From an uncultured Blautia sp. (GTDB taxonomy: Bacteria > Bacillota > Clostridia > Lachnospirales > Lachnospiraceae): a stretch of DNA of 21,229 nucleotides. Location: positions 1 through 21,229 of the forward strand of contig URHS01000041.1 of assembly GCA_900547685.1 (NCBI GenBank), written 5' to 3'. Made by a program: the position numbers and the translations under genes. The notes beneath the pieces are model-generated. The model saw only the letters and a program-made list of their open reading frames with translations. It did not search any database and was not told the origin of the DNA. Positions 21,187-21,229 of this stretch are shown here, piece by piece (the first letter of the stretch is position 1; every line of letters begins with the position of its first letter).

Positions 21187-21229
21187 TTACTGATGTGCGA
21201 TAAAGAAGTAATAGAAGTGTAAAAAATTT

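Noticed and set aside
20896..21222. 108-codon plus-strand frame at the right edge
   Set aside because: It is antisense to the methyltransferase; hydrophobic, phenylalanine-rich antisense composition and no ribosome site.
1..21229. CRISPR array or tRNA/rRNA genes
   Set aside because: No regularly spaced repeats beyond the pairs listed, and no cloverleaf or rRNA-like segments were noticed.

Overview
The window is AT-rich, low-GC Gram-positive DNA with strong AGGAGG-type ribosome sites. Gene content (Tn916-type Xis, a KptA/YaaA/Bcp housekeeping block, conjugative-element 'virulence protein') points to a gut clostridium of the Lachnospiraceae type. This is an inference from protein families, not a measured placement. 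No tRNA, rRNA or CRISPR array was seen.

Bases 1-6560 are an integrated mobile element read from its integrase end. The minus-strand operon runs AlpA-like HTH - 769-aa primase/SF3 helicase - 79-aa unknown - lone HK97-fold major capsid protein - Tn916-like Xis - DUF6462-like protein - start of a tyrosine integrase that runs off the left edge. A zinc-finger gene diverges on the plus strand from a leader with two 15-bp direct repeats. Next come an 86-bp three-block inverted repeat, a conjugative-element 'virulence protein' gene and an oriT-like hairpin region. The element has a replication module, an integration/excision module and one capsid gene. No terminase, portal, protease or tail gene is visible, which makes it a good candidate for a phage-satellite-like or hybrid mobilisable element.

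Bases 6579-8360 hold an intact MunI-like type II restriction-modification system: an MT-A70-type methyltransferase, a divergent control (C) protein and the nuclease. A C-box-like operator overlaps the C-R promoter. Bases 8484-8975 hold a ribbon-helix-helix regulator plus a small acidic protein, with a perfect palindrome between the -35 and -10.

Bases 9021-14900 are a decay and rearrangement zone. It holds a phosphatase-start relic, a DUF1905/DUF1801 fusion gene, a truncated IS481-type transposase with an in-frame stop, a two-gene unit with a PD-(D/E)XK protein, a 5'-truncated RAMA-like protein fused head-on into a truncated thiazoline-carboxylate hydrolase-family gene, a PPC-domain gene and a Fic-gene remnant.

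Bases 14904-18449 are chromosomal-type genes on the minus strand: kptA, then a bcp-yaaA-(31-aa ORF)-metallophosphoesterase operon, then a VOC/glyoxalase gene. Bases 18655-21229 hold a second restriction-modification pair, convergent and apparently dead. The nuclease has two one-base poly-A contractions, and the DUF1156-like methyltransferase reading frame is interrupted near the right edge.
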